Of a stretch of 64,000 nucleotides of DNA, positions 34,287 to 42,518 are shown piece after piece (positions within the stretch are counted from its first letter, which is position 1; each line of letters opens with the position of its first letter). The stretch is from assembly GCA_947625775.1 (NCBI GenBank), contig CANQPM010000004.1:62001-126000 (forward strand), read 5' to 3'. Below the pieces are notes generated by a model, which was not told the DNA's origin, made no database searches, and worked only from the letters and a program-made list of their open reading frames with translations. The translations under genes and the position numbers were made by a program. Origin of the DNA: an uncultured Lachnospiraceae bacterium (GTDB lineage: Bacteria; Bacillota; Clostridia; Lachnospirales; Lachnospiraceae).

Positions 34287-36809
34287 GTGCCAGAAAAAAG
34301 AAAGCTTGTAAATATCCTGCTATTAATTTTATCTGCGCTGTTTGTGATTTATATGCTGTTATTTTTTGATAGTCCTAGGAGGTTTTCAGAGTTCTTGGTT
34401 AGTGAGCAGGAATATGAGGATATTGTGAGTGCTCGCTTAGAGTCTTCAGATAATATGCTTCAGGCACTTATATTTGATGAAGAAGCTTTATTTTTTGATT
34501 CAAAAGCGGATGTTTTTTATTATTCACTTTTAGAGGGAAATTCAGATTCTTATAATCCTTATATAGAATATAAAAGCGATAAGAAAATTTCACTGGCAGT
34601 TTTGGGACATAATATAACCGAAGAGGATATAAGAAACAATTTTACAAATAAATTATTAGTGTATGATGACAGCACATATAAGGAGTACAGCTTAAAGTGT
34701 ACGACGCTGCCTATGTTGAATATATCCTGCGGCGGTGCGGTCATATCAGATACAGGCGATACCCCAATGAAAATAACTCTTTTCGATAACAGTAAAAATG
34801 CTGCAAAAAGAGTCACATATTCTGATGGAAATATACACGTCAGGGGCGGCACTACAAAAAGATACCCCAAGCTTGGATATAAAATTTCACTTACCCAAAA
34901 ATCGCTGGGCGACAATAATAGGAAAAATCACACTTCTCTGCTGGGAATGCGAAAGGATGATGACTGGATATTATATTCTGCTTATAATGATCAGGAAAAG
35001 ATACGGAATGTTTTTTCCTCAAATTTATGGCAGTATTCCTGCGCCTGCGACAATGAATATGGAATTAATACAGGTGTAGAATATAAATACATAGAGCTGT
35101 TTATGGATGGAGAATATTGGGGGCTGTATGCACTTGGCTTTCCCATTGATGAGAAACAGCTGGAGATTGCCCAGGATTCAAATAAGGCTATATTATTTCA
35201 AAAATATTTTTGGGACAATGAAAGTTATTTAAGGTTTAACGGAAAAAGAATAGAAGGATATGAGTTAAAGTCTGTAAGCGATACATTGGATTATGACGCT
35301 ATGACAGATAAATGGTCATTGCTGATTGATTATTACCGCAATTTATACAACAATTCAGAAAATAATGAATTTTTGTATGGCGGTATAGATATTAATAATG
35401 CGATTGATACATATCTCTACCTCAATCTCATACAGGCTCAAGATAATATAGATGGTAATTTAATAAAAAATATATACATTACTATTAAAGAGGATAAAGG
35501 CTGTTTGAAGGCAATATATTCGCCATGGGATTTGGATACCACATGGGGAAACAGTTGGTCTGGGGAAGGAGACAACTTCACTTTAAAGTATGATGTATCA
35601 GCAGGTTATAATCAGGTTATGGAAAGCGGGTATTTATATCAGCTGATTATGAACAAGGATCCTGATATTTGGCCCTTGATAATTGACAAATACAATAAAT
35701 TAAGAAGTACGGTATGGTCAAATGAATTTATCTGTTCCTTGCTTGATGAATATGAGGAGGACATATATTATTCAGGAGCATATCTGCGTGACATGGAAAG
35801 ATGGGCGGATGGGACATATGCTGATGCTCAGGATGGATTAAGTACATTTCGGAAGTTTGTTTTAGACAGGCTTGATGAGTACGATAAATACCACAAAAGG
35901 ATAGAGGCTCTTAACAGTAAAAGCATTTTTGCCATACGCGGCGCCCAGTATAAAGATTTTCCCGAAAGCAGCTTTATAATAGAGCTTGGTGATAAGAGTG
36001 TCCTTTCCGATAGTGATTACTTGGATTTGCTTGAGTATATAGGGGTCGATATTAAAAATATTGCAGATGATACAGCCTATATATTGATAAATGGAAAAGA
36101 AAAGAAATCAGAATATTTGCCAGATTTGGAAAGCGCTGCTAGTGATGCCCAGGTATTAATCGGTAATATAAAAATAGATGAAAGCAATAATAATACATAT
36201 ACAGTATATCAGAATGGTGTAGAATATTACACGGGTGCATATTCGCATGATAATGTGTTTAAGCTTATATTTATAAATAATGACAGTGCCTCAGAATTTG
36301 ATTTTTCCAGAGGTTTTGGGTTTGATGAATATAATCTTTCAATGGATATGTACCAGTATATAGAAAACCTGTATCTTGTGAATGACAGCATTGACAGTAT
36401 TCTTTTTGAAATTAAAAATAAAGACATTTTGTATGACAGGAAATACCAGGAGCTGTTTGAAAAATTCGGTATAGAAGCTTCACAGTTAAATGACAATACG
36501 GATTTTATAATTGCCGATTGTGTCTCAAAAAGAGCAGATGCTTTAGATAATTTTTGCGAATCAGGAAGTGTAGCTGAAACGTCGATTGGCAAATTTAGCT
36601 TATTTGTTGGGGAAGGCGGGGTGCGCGGTCTTTATATCAATGATATAGAATTATATGTTGACGAACCTCAGGAAAATAATACTGTGGACTTAAGAATAAC
36701 AGTATTTGACAGGGAGGACAGCAGCATAAATGAGAGTGTATCTTTCTCTTATGAAACTGATTTAACATCGGATGGCTATAATATAAAGACTGTGGGAATG
36801 GAAAGATAG
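34287..36809 (+). CDS. CotH-kinase-family protein, membrane-anchored
   Basis: An 840-residue protein: N-terminal membrane helix (about residues 8-27), then a CotH domain. Visible blocks are GGTTKRYPKLGYKI (about 190), LLGMRKDDDWILYSAYND (about 218), ELFMDGEYWGLYAL (about 272) and the acidic SPWDLDTTWGN near 412, the putative metal-binding or active site. The remaining 300 residues are mixed alpha-beta. CotH proteins are atypical kinases; the one in Bacillus spores phosphorylates coat proteins. The export helix would put this one outside the cell. A GTG start is used, with AGCGAGG some bases upstream. Confidence 0.83.
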   Translation: MPEKRKLVNILLLILSALFVIYMLLFFDSPRRFSEFLVSEQEYEDIVSARLESSDNMLQALIFDEEALFFDSKADVFYYSLLEGNSDSYNPYIEYKSDKKISLAVLGHNITEEDIRNNFTNKLLVYDDSTYKEYSLKCTTLPMLNISCGGAVISDTGDTPMKITLFDNSKNAAKRVTYSDGNIHVRGGTTKRYPKLGYKISLTQKSLGDNNRKNHTSLLGMRKDDDWILYSAYNDQEKIRNVFSSNLWQYSCACDNEYGINTGVEYKYIELFMDGEYWGLYALGFPIDEKQLEIAQDSNKAILFQKYFWDNESYLRFNGKRIEGYELKSVSDTLDYDAMTDKWSLLIDYYRNLYNNSENNEFLYGGIDINNAIDTYLYLNLIQAQDNIDGNLIKNIYITIKEDKGCLKAIYSPWDLDTTWGNSWSGEGDNFTLKYDVSAGYNQVMESGYLYQLIMNKDPDIWPLIIDKYNKLRSTVWSNEFICSLLDEYEEDIYYSGAYLRDMERWADGTYADAQDGLSTFRKFVLDRLDEYDKYHKRIEALNSKSIFAIRGAQYKDFPESSFIIELGDKSVLSDSDYLDLLEYIGVDIKNIADDTAYILINGKEKKSEYLPDLESAASDAQVLIGNIKIDESNNNTYTVYQNGVEYYTGAYSHDNVFKLIFINNDSASEFDFSRGFGFDEYNLSMDMYQYIENLYLVNDSIDSILFEIKNKDILYDRKYQELFEKFGIEASQLNDNTDFIIADCVSKRADALDNFCESGSVAETSIGKFSLFVGEGGVRGLYINDIELYVDEPQENNTVDLRITVFDREDSSINESVSFSYETDLTSDGYNIKTVGMER

Positions 36810-36816
36810 TTGGTTA

Positions 36817-36849
36817 AAAATAAAAGGTGCAGGCAGCACCTTTTATTTT
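36817..36849. terminator. Bidirectional terminator between CotH and kinase-like genes
   Basis: AAAATAAAAGGTGC (36817-36830) pairs perfectly with GCACCTTTTATTTT (36836-36849) around a short loop. It ends the CotH transcript and overlaps the stop codon of the convergent cytidylate-kinase-like gene. Confidence 0.8.
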
Positions 36850-37436
36850 ATTCTGGAATCAATATACGCGCAGATAATCTTTACGGTTTCATCAATCCCC
36901 AGCTTGCTGCTGTTGATTGACAGCTCATAATTTCTCGAATCTCCCCATTTTCCAGGGCAGAAGCTGTTGTGGTATTGTTTCCTGCGCCTGTCCTTGTCGT
37001 ACATCGTAGCCTGCGCCTCGATTTCCGACAAACCGTAAAGCTCCATAATCCTCTTAATCTTAACCTCTTTATCGCCGAGAATGAAAAATGAAATAAGCCC
37101 TTCATTTTCCTTCAATATAGTTTCCGAGCAGCGCCCGACGACTATAAAGGACTCTCCCGCGTCGGCTTTTTTCTTTAAGAAATCAAATTGGAGCAGGGCA
37201 AGGTTGTGTGCGGCGGAATTGTTCATGCCCTTGACTGTCCTCGAAAAAAGCTTGTTGCGCTTAGTCTCGTCTAATGCCCTAAGCTCGTGGTTTTCGAGGT
37301 TCGTCTTTTTGGCAATCTCGTCAAGCAGAGTGTGGTCGTACAGCGGCAGGCGGTATATTTCAGACAGCTTCTGCGCTATCTCGTGACCGCCGCTGCCAAA
37401 CTCACGGCCGATTGATATGATAATTTGTCGTTCCAT
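36843..37436 (-). CDS. Cytidylate-kinase-like protein
   Basis: A 197-residue P-loop protein of the cytidylate-kinase-like family. Its nucleotide loop reads GREFGSGGHE (about residues 8-17), followed by LPLYDHTLLDEIAKK; the sequence VVGRCSETIL lies near 100. The start MERQII is preferred over an upstream ATG because AGGAAAAAT immediately precedes it. Members of this family are widespread in gut clostridia and are not the essential CMP kinase. It follows the SLC13 permease in the same direction, a recurrent pairing, with a hairpin (37490-37522) between. Confidence 0.8.
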   Translation of the reverse strand: MERQIIISIGREFGSGGHEIAQKLSEIYRLPLYDHTLLDEIAKKTNLENHELRALDETKRNKLFSRTVKGMNNSAAHNLALLQFDFLKKKADAGESFIVVGRCSETILKENEGLISFFILGDKEVKIKRIMELYGLSEIEAQATMYDKDRRRKQYHNSFCPGKWGDSRNYELSINSSKLGIDETVKIICAYIDSRIK

Positions 37437-37489
37437 ATTTTTCCTCATTTCTGCGCTGCTGTTCATACATATAAAACCGAATGTGGCTC

Positions 37490-37522
37490 ACAGGCTTGTC
37501 GGCAGCGCGGGCGTAAGCCTGT
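37490..37522. promoter_or_regulatory. Hairpin between permease and kinase-like genes
   Basis: ACAGGCTT (37490-37497) pairs with AAGCCTGT (37515-37522) around a GC-rich 17-base loop. It has no clean T-run, so it may be an mRNA processing or attenuation structure rather than a terminator. Confidence 0.35.
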
Positions 37523-37569
37523 AAAACGGATAAAATAAAAATATTTAAGCGGCTTTATATAATCATAAT

Positions 37570-38925
37570 CTAAAAATACCTTGCATAAATAAGCAGCATG
37601 GACAGCAGCACCACGATTACCGTCGCAGGCGCCATAACCTTGCAGTATTTGCCCCATTTTATAATGTAGCCCTCCTTTGCGGCAGTCGCGATTCCGACGA
37701 CATTTGCAGACGCGCCTATGGGAGTGGCGCTCCCGCCGATATCAGTGCCGATTGCGAGTGTCCACGCGAGAATGGACAAGTCAACGCCCTGAGTGGCGGC
37801 AAGGCTCTTAATTACGGGTATCATCGTAGCCGCGAAAGGAATGTTGTCAATAAACGCGCTTGCGACAGCCGATACCCATATGATTATCGCAATCATAAGC
37901 ATGACGTTTCCGCCGCTTATAGTGCCGATAAACGAAGCGATTATATTCAGAATGCCCGTCTGCTCCAGACCACCCACGACTACAAACAAACCGATAAAGA
38001 AAAGCAAAGTCTTATAATCCACACGTTTAAGCAGCTTTGGCGCTTTTCTGCCCGAGGTAATCAGAGTGACCGCGGCGATAAAAGTGCCGATAAACGCGAC
38101 CGTAAGCCCCGTCTGCGCGTGGGTGACAAGCATTACGACGGCGCAGAGAAAAATAATCGTGCTTATCACAAAACCGCGCCTGTCGGTGATAGCGTCTTTG
38201 GGATCAGGAAAGGCGCTTGTGTCCGTCACGTTTTCCGCGCTTTTTGCCAGCTCCTTCCTAAACGCAAAATAAAAATAAATCAAGACGGCAACCAGCGAAA
38301 CGCCCGCAAGCACGCCCGTATTTTGGATAAAATCACCAAAGGAATAACCAAGCGACGTGCCTATTATAATGTTTGGCGGATCTCCGCACATAGTCGCCGA
38401 GCCGCCGAGGTTCGCGCAGAACACCTCGGACAAAATCATAGGTACAGGATTAAATTTCAAAAGCTGCGACAGCTCGATAGTGACCGCCGCGAGAAAAAGT
38501 ATTACCGTGATGCTGTCGATAAACATAGCAAGGAAAGAGGACAGTATCATAAAGGTGACAAAAATGGGAATAACCCTGTAATGCACGAGCTTTGCAATCT
38601 TCATGCACAGCCAGCGGAAAAAGCCGACCTCAGCCATTCCTTCCACCATAATCATCATGCCAGCGATAAAAATAATGGTCGCCCAGTTGATGCCGCTCGA
38701 CGACTCCGCAGCCTCCGACGCCGCGTACCAGAACGGCAGCGTGAAGATGCTTTTCACATTCAAGGTCTCGATTACCGCGTCAATGCTCTGCATGCCCACG
38801 CCGAACACCAAAAGCAGGGTGAGCAGGCCGCAGCCTAAAGTTACAATGTGCCTTTCCCATATTTCCGTGACGATAAGCACGAACATGGAAAGAAAAATCA
38901 GTACAGCTAATACTTGCGCTATCAT
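37570..38925 (-). CDS. SLC13/ArsB/NhaD-type ion permease
   Basis: A 451-residue permease with about 11-12 membrane helices of the ion-transporter superfamily. Signature parts are EVFCANLGGSATMCGDPPNI (about residue 165), the first substrate hairpin, and the repeat GTDIGGSATPIGASANVVGI near 405. NhaD-type members exchange Na+ for H+ and ArsB-type members export arsenite; the sequence fits either, and a dicarboxylate role cannot be ruled out. GGAGGCTGCACTT precedes the ATG. Confidence 0.8.
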   Translation of the reverse strand: MIAQVLAVLIFLSMFVLIVTEIWERHIVTLGCGLLTLLLVFGVGMQSIDAVIETLNVKSIFTLPFWYAASEAAESSSGINWATIIFIAGMMIMVEGMAEVGFFRWLCMKIAKLVHYRVIPIFVTFMILSSFLAMFIDSITVILFLAAVTIELSQLLKFNPVPMILSEVFCANLGGSATMCGDPPNIIIGTSLGYSFGDFIQNTGVLAGVSLVAVLIYFYFAFRKELAKSAENVTDTSAFPDPKDAITDRRGFVISTIIFLCAVVMLVTHAQTGLTVAFIGTFIAAVTLITSGRKAPKLLKRVDYKTLLFFIGLFVVVGGLEQTGILNIIASFIGTISGGNVMLMIAIIIWVSAVASAFIDNIPFAATMIPVIKSLAATQGVDLSILAWTLAIGTDIGGSATPIGASANVVGIATAAKEGYIIKWGKYCKVMAPATVIVVLLSMLLIYARYF

Positions 38926-39348
38926 AAGTGCAGCCTCCGTTTCCGATAAATTTTCCCCTAAGCGTACCGCATTGTACGCTGTTATGCATTAATATTATGC
39001 ACCAAAATTCCCTTTAGTTAATAATTATACACCCGCAAAAAAACATTTCAAATCTGAAAAATAGACAAAATTTTTGGGCGTTGGCGGCAAAAAAATATAA
39101 AAATTTTTGAAATGACTGTTCTTTCAAAATTATTATGATGAAAATGAAAGATAAAATTTTGCATGTGAAAATTTTATTAGAAATTCATTAGAAAATTCAA
39201 GAATAAGCTGTTGACAAATATGTACGGGGGGGAGGGTATAATAGGATATAATAATGACATTTGGCGGATTTTGCCAAGGCGGGGCTAATCTGCCGACGGT
39301 ATTTGTCGGCTTATTAGATATAAAATTTAAAGAAATGAGGTAAAGGTT
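38926..39348. other. Divergent region between permease and secreted MORN gene
   Basis: AT-rich, without a gene. It holds the G-tract promoter of the MORN gene (39211-39242) and, further downstream, a short dyad TTGGC/GCCAA (39262-39278). The permease promoter on the minus strand was not identified with confidence. Confidence 0.5.
39211..39242 (+). promoter_or_regulatory. G-tract promoter of secreted MORN protein 1
   Basis: TTGACA (39211-39216) and TATAAT (39237-39242) flank a 20-base spacer whose middle reads TACGGGGGGGAGGG. The spacer is three bases longer than the optimum of 17. An almost identical arrangement is at 47886-47917 before the paralogous gene. An alternative -10 TATAAT sits at 39247-39252. 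Confidence 0.6.
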
Positions 39349-40470
39349 ATGAAAAAGAAAATGACGGCAAGGTTATATGCGGCGGTTATGGCAGTGTCCG
39401 TGCTTATGACGGGAATGACTGCATTTGCGGCAGACGAGACGTACACACAGGTTACACCAGATGCGGCAGCGGCGGCAGACATGCAGGTCACACCAGCAGC
39501 GGCGGCTAATGTGATTGCGGTTGATACTGAGGATATAAGAGATTTATATAATATGATGTCGACGGATGGCGATATTGATTATTACCGAGAGGAGTATGCT
39601 AAAATAAATAATAAGTCGTGGATTGACTTTTTCGAAGGTGGTTACAAAGAATATGGTTATGCTGAGCCTTCCTTATATGATTTTGCTGTTGTTAAGAGAA
39701 AAGGACTTATTAAAATGAATCATATAACTTACGGTAAATTGGTTGAGGATTTTGGAGAAGCAGAAGGATTTGTGTACATACCAGAAGGCGGTCTTACAGG
39801 GATAGGACTAGGTATTTATTCTATTTCTACTAATTATCCTAAACCGAGTTATGAAGCTTTATATTACGGAGGATTTGTGAACGGCGTTAGGACAGGTCAT
39901 GGGAGACTTTTTGTTATAAGTCATAATCTAGAGGCTGTGGTACTGTTTGAGGGTGAATGGATCAATGATGCGCCAAACGGACTGGGTTCATATGTTGTAA
40001 AACAAGATTTAGGTGGGTATGGTTATTTTAGTTCTGAAGTCAGCGGAATGTTGGTAAACGGATTGTGGAATGGAACAGTGAGCGTTAAGTATGAAAATGA
40101 AAATTCTATGGTTTATACTTCGAATTATCATGGTGATGCACCGAGTTGTTCTTTTGAATTTACAGCGGTAAATGGAATAATAACAGATGATAAAACGGAA
40201 GAATTAAAAAATAGATGTAAATATGGTTGGAACGGCTATAGCTCGGAAACAGAGGATGTCATAAATATTGAAGATGTGGAAGAAGATGGTTATATATGTT
40301 ATTATTATAGAGATGACCTTTTGTATGATGATGGTATGAAAGGGATGTTATATATATGGTGTAAACAAAATTCAACTCATGGCATAATTGGTTTTGCTGA
40401 TAATTGGGGATTAGGCGGCGATCACGTTAGTAACTCAAGGGCTGATGGCAATGTAATTTTTAAATATTAA
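39349..40470 (+). CDS. Secreted MORN-repeat protein 1
   Basis: A 373-residue exported protein with a signal peptide (cut near AFA-AD, residues 26-28), an Ala-rich linker, and a domain with MORN-like repeats (YYGGFVNGVRTGHGRLF near 180; FEGEWINDAPNGLGSYV near 203; SGMLVNGLWNGTVSV near 234). The C-terminal part ends with a GIIGFADNWG motif. It is a paralogue of the LysM-MORN protein encoded at 48016. MORN repeats usually bind lipids or make membrane contacts. GAGGTAAAGG precedes the ATG. No known partner is adjacent. Confidence 0.7.
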   Translation: MKKKMTARLYAAVMAVSVLMTGMTAFAADETYTQVTPDAAAAADMQVTPAAAANVIAVDTEDIRDLYNMMSTDGDIDYYREEYAKINNKSWIDFFEGGYKEYGYAEPSLYDFAVVKRKGLIKMNHITYGKLVEDFGEAEGFVYIPEGGLTGIGLGIYSISTNYPKPSYEALYYGGFVNGVRTGHGRLFVISHNLEAVVLFEGEWINDAPNGLGSYVVKQDLGGYGYFSSEVSGMLVNGLWNGTVSVKYENENSMVYTSNYHGDAPSCSFEFTAVNGIITDDKTEELKNRCKYGWNGYSSETEDVINIEDVEEDGYICYYYRDDLLYDDGMKGMLYIWCKQNSTHGIIGFADNWGLGGDHVSNSRADGNVIFKY

Positions 40471-40527
40471 AAAGATATATAATGCTTGACAAAGTGAAAA
40501 AGCGAACAATAAACATTTACCAGCATG

Positions 40528-40566
40528 ACAGCGGCAGGGCGCAGATACGCTCTGCCGCTGTTTTTT
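40528..40566 (+). terminator. Terminator of secreted MORN gene 1
   Basis: ACAGCGGCAGGGCG pairs with CGCTCTGCCGCTGT around CAGATA and is followed by a run of T. Confidence 0.85.
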
Positions 40567-40698
40567 GCATTATTTTATTCTGTATTACTGCTCATTTATA
40601 TTGCTAGTTCATCTTGAAATTCCCCCTAAATTTTCAAACATAACCCCAAATCGCAACCGCCAGTTGACAAAAACCGAAAAAGTGCGTTTGTCGGTTGG

Positions 40699-40727
40699 TT
40701 GTTACCCTTTTTGAATTATGCTATAAT
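40699..40727 (+). promoter_or_regulatory. Promoter of the immunity-gene array
   Basis: TTGTTA (40699-40704), 17 bases, TATAAT (40722-40727). It lies 90 bases before the SMI1 gene and is the most convincing promoter for the following genes. Confidence 0.6.
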
Positions 40728-40816
40728 GGCGCTTGTAATAAAGCAAAAACTGATGGCAAAAATGAGAAAAATATTCCAACAACAAGTAAAAGCATTTTAC
40801 AGAAGGGAGCCAAATC

Positions 40817-41456
40817 ATGCTGGAAGAAGTATATAAAAAACTTGACATTTTCTGCGAAAACATCACGGAAGAAAAAGACGTGTCCATACTAAGGCAAAAG
40901 GAAAAAGAGTATGGCATCATAATACCAGAGCCATTATATGATTTTTACAGGCATTACGGGAACGATAAAGCATTTTTATTTGCTTTCTATAATTTTGATG
41001 ACGTGGAAAATATCTGCATTGAAAATGATGCGCTTGTTTTTGGATATACCCATCAAAAAATTGCCCGCTTGGGTATTCCCTTAAAAAGGCTTAACAGCGA
41101 ATATCAGTCTGTCAACTGGTATTCGGAGGAGTTAAAAGGCTGGTTTATGGAAGGAGGGATATTTCCAGAAGGCTTTTTCTTTCATATGGCGGCATGGCAT
41201 GTGATGAATCTAATGCTTTCTATGGCAAGGGCAAAGGCTTCCGAGGAGGATTTTGCAAAATTGACGGACACTTATTTTTCCTTTTTTAATTAATGATAAA
41301 ATCTTTACAAAGGGATATAGAATCATTGCCGTATATTATAAAAATATTTTGGGCTGCTATTGGAGAGAGGACGAGCTGCTTTATCTTTCGGCATGGGATG
41401 ATGTTGATTTGGAAAAGGCGGAGGAGGAGCTGGGGCTTGATTTGGACTGGCTCTGA
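40817..41456 (+). pseudogene. SMI1/KNR4 (SUKH)-type immunity protein, frameshifted at a T tract
   Basis: The first frame gives 158 residues (to 41293): an N-terminal helix, EKEYGIIIPEPLYDFYRHYG (about residues 28-47) typical of SMI1/KNR4 proteins, and a helical middle. It stops right after six T (41282-41287). In the next frame the sequence continues without a break as LINDKIFTKGYRIIAVYYKN and then REDELLYLSAWDDVDLEKAE, ending in LGLDLDWL and a stop at 41454-41456. Removing one T would give a single protein of about 212 residues. The gene is thus broken, phase-variable or mis-sequenced at this position. AGAAGGGAG lies ahead of the ATG. Confidence 0.75.
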
Positions 41457-41657
41457 TGAAGAAGACCGCCTTTTAAAAGAGCAGCTTTGACGCCAGAGGT
41501 CAAAGGACAGAATGTGCCATATGCAGGCGGCGATATCGTGATAGACAAAAATTTTTCCGAACAAAATGAGATTGCGCTTTATATGATGGAGCATTGTGAT
41601 AATAAAGCGTTTACGGAAGGATACCAGATTATCAGCATGGGACGAGGAGGTATTGTA
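41457..41657 (+). pseudogene. Internal fragment of a second DUF4304-type gene
   Basis: This 200-base stretch repeats parts of the intact DUF4304 gene that follows: the bases around 41475 (encoding RLLKEQ) match 42243, and bases from 41484 (encoding TPEVKGQ) match 42357. The stretch between is missing, and the two parts are in different frames. Beyond TPEVKGQ the remnant continues as NVPYAGGDIVIDKN and on to GYQIISMGRGGIV, which reads like the C-terminal tail of such a protein. It has no start of its own. Confidence 0.65.
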
Positions 41658-42491
41658 ATGGAATATACGGAGGAAAATTATGACTTTAAAAAGGCAATCG
41701 GGCAGATTATAAAAGATGATTTCACGCCGCTGCTGCGTGCCAACGGATTTAAAAAATATGGCAGTCATCGGTATATCCGGGAGCGTTCGGAACTGGTTCA
41801 GGTGATCGGTTACAGTCTGGGAGTAGCAGAACTGAAAATGTGGGCAAGCGTATTTCCACTGTGCGGCACGATTGAACAGATTATGACCAATGGCGAATAT
41901 GGCATAAATCTTATGGGCTACGATGGCTGGAAGATGCTTGGCGGGAAATACTATACGACAATGTATGGAGAGCCATGGGAAAAGAAGTCGGTGCAGCTAA
42001 AGCTTTTTTATGAAAAGAATCAGGTCGGCATGCAAAAGCTGCTGGAGGCAATCAGGCTGGGCGTATTGCCGGAGTTTGACAGGGTAAATTCTTTTGAGTG
42101 CTTTGTGGAACTGTTCGGGCAGAAAAAACCCGTTTTCATGGGGTGGGAATTTAACGGGGAACGCACGGCCGGGTTTGGGTGTTACAAATATGTGGCTGCG
42201 GTACAGACGTGCAAAAACGGCGATTTTCAAACGGGCGTCCGCCTCTTAAAAGAGCAGAAGCAGGAATGGATGTGCGCGGCACTGGACCATTATAAGATGA
42301 AGCGCTCTTATCTATTGCCACAGTTTAAGGAGGTCGTCAGGAACATCCGGCTTCTTTTGACGCCGGAGGTCAAGGGGCAGGCGCTTACCCATGAAACATT
42401 CTGCCGGAACTATGAGCTGCTGTGCAATGAGAAACGGGAAAAGTTGAAGCTGATAAAAAAGAGGAGTAAAGGAGGAGACATAAAATGCTAG
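41658..42491 (+). CDS. DUF4304-family protein, immunity-type
   Basis: A 277-residue protein. The N-terminal domain matches DUF4304: IIKDDFTPLLRANGFKKYG at about residues 12-30, then a block RERSELVQVIGYSLG. DUF4304 proteins occur in arrays of orphan immunity genes in Firmicutes. The C-terminal 100 residues are helical and include the LLKEQ and TPEVKGQ blocks repeated in the preceding fragment. GAGGAGG sits eight bases before the ATG at 41658; the longer open frame from a TTG at 41487 is mostly the fragment. A short frame with its own ribosome site starts at 42485 within the end of this gene and is unlikely to be functional. Confidence 0.65.
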   Translation: MEYTEENYDFKKAIGQIIKDDFTPLLRANGFKKYGSHRYIRERSELVQVIGYSLGVAELKMWASVFPLCGTIEQIMTNGEYGINLMGYDGWKMLGGKYYTTMYGEPWEKKSVQLKLFYEKNQVGMQKLLEAIRLGVLPEFDRVNSFECFVELFGQKKPVFMGWEFNGERTAGFGCYKYVAAVQTCKNGDFQTGVRLLKEQKQEWMCAALDHYKMKRSYLLPQFKEVVRNIRLLLTPEVKGQALTHETFCRNYELLCNEKREKLKLIKKRSKGGDIKC

Positions 42492-42518
42492 AAATGAAGT
42501 GCAGAGGAGAGCGGCAAA

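Larger units (their letters stand above)
40471..40816. other. Terminator and promoter region before the immunity array
   Basis: No gene seen. The terminator of the MORN gene is at 40528-40566 and the promoter of the SMI1 gene at 40699-40727. Confidence 0.6.

Noticed and set aside
41293-41490. 65-codon plus-strand frame after the SMI1 gene
   Set aside because: The neighbouring frame gives a sensible continuation of the SMI1 protein, so this one is a shadow, apart from the last codons copied from a DUF4304 gene.
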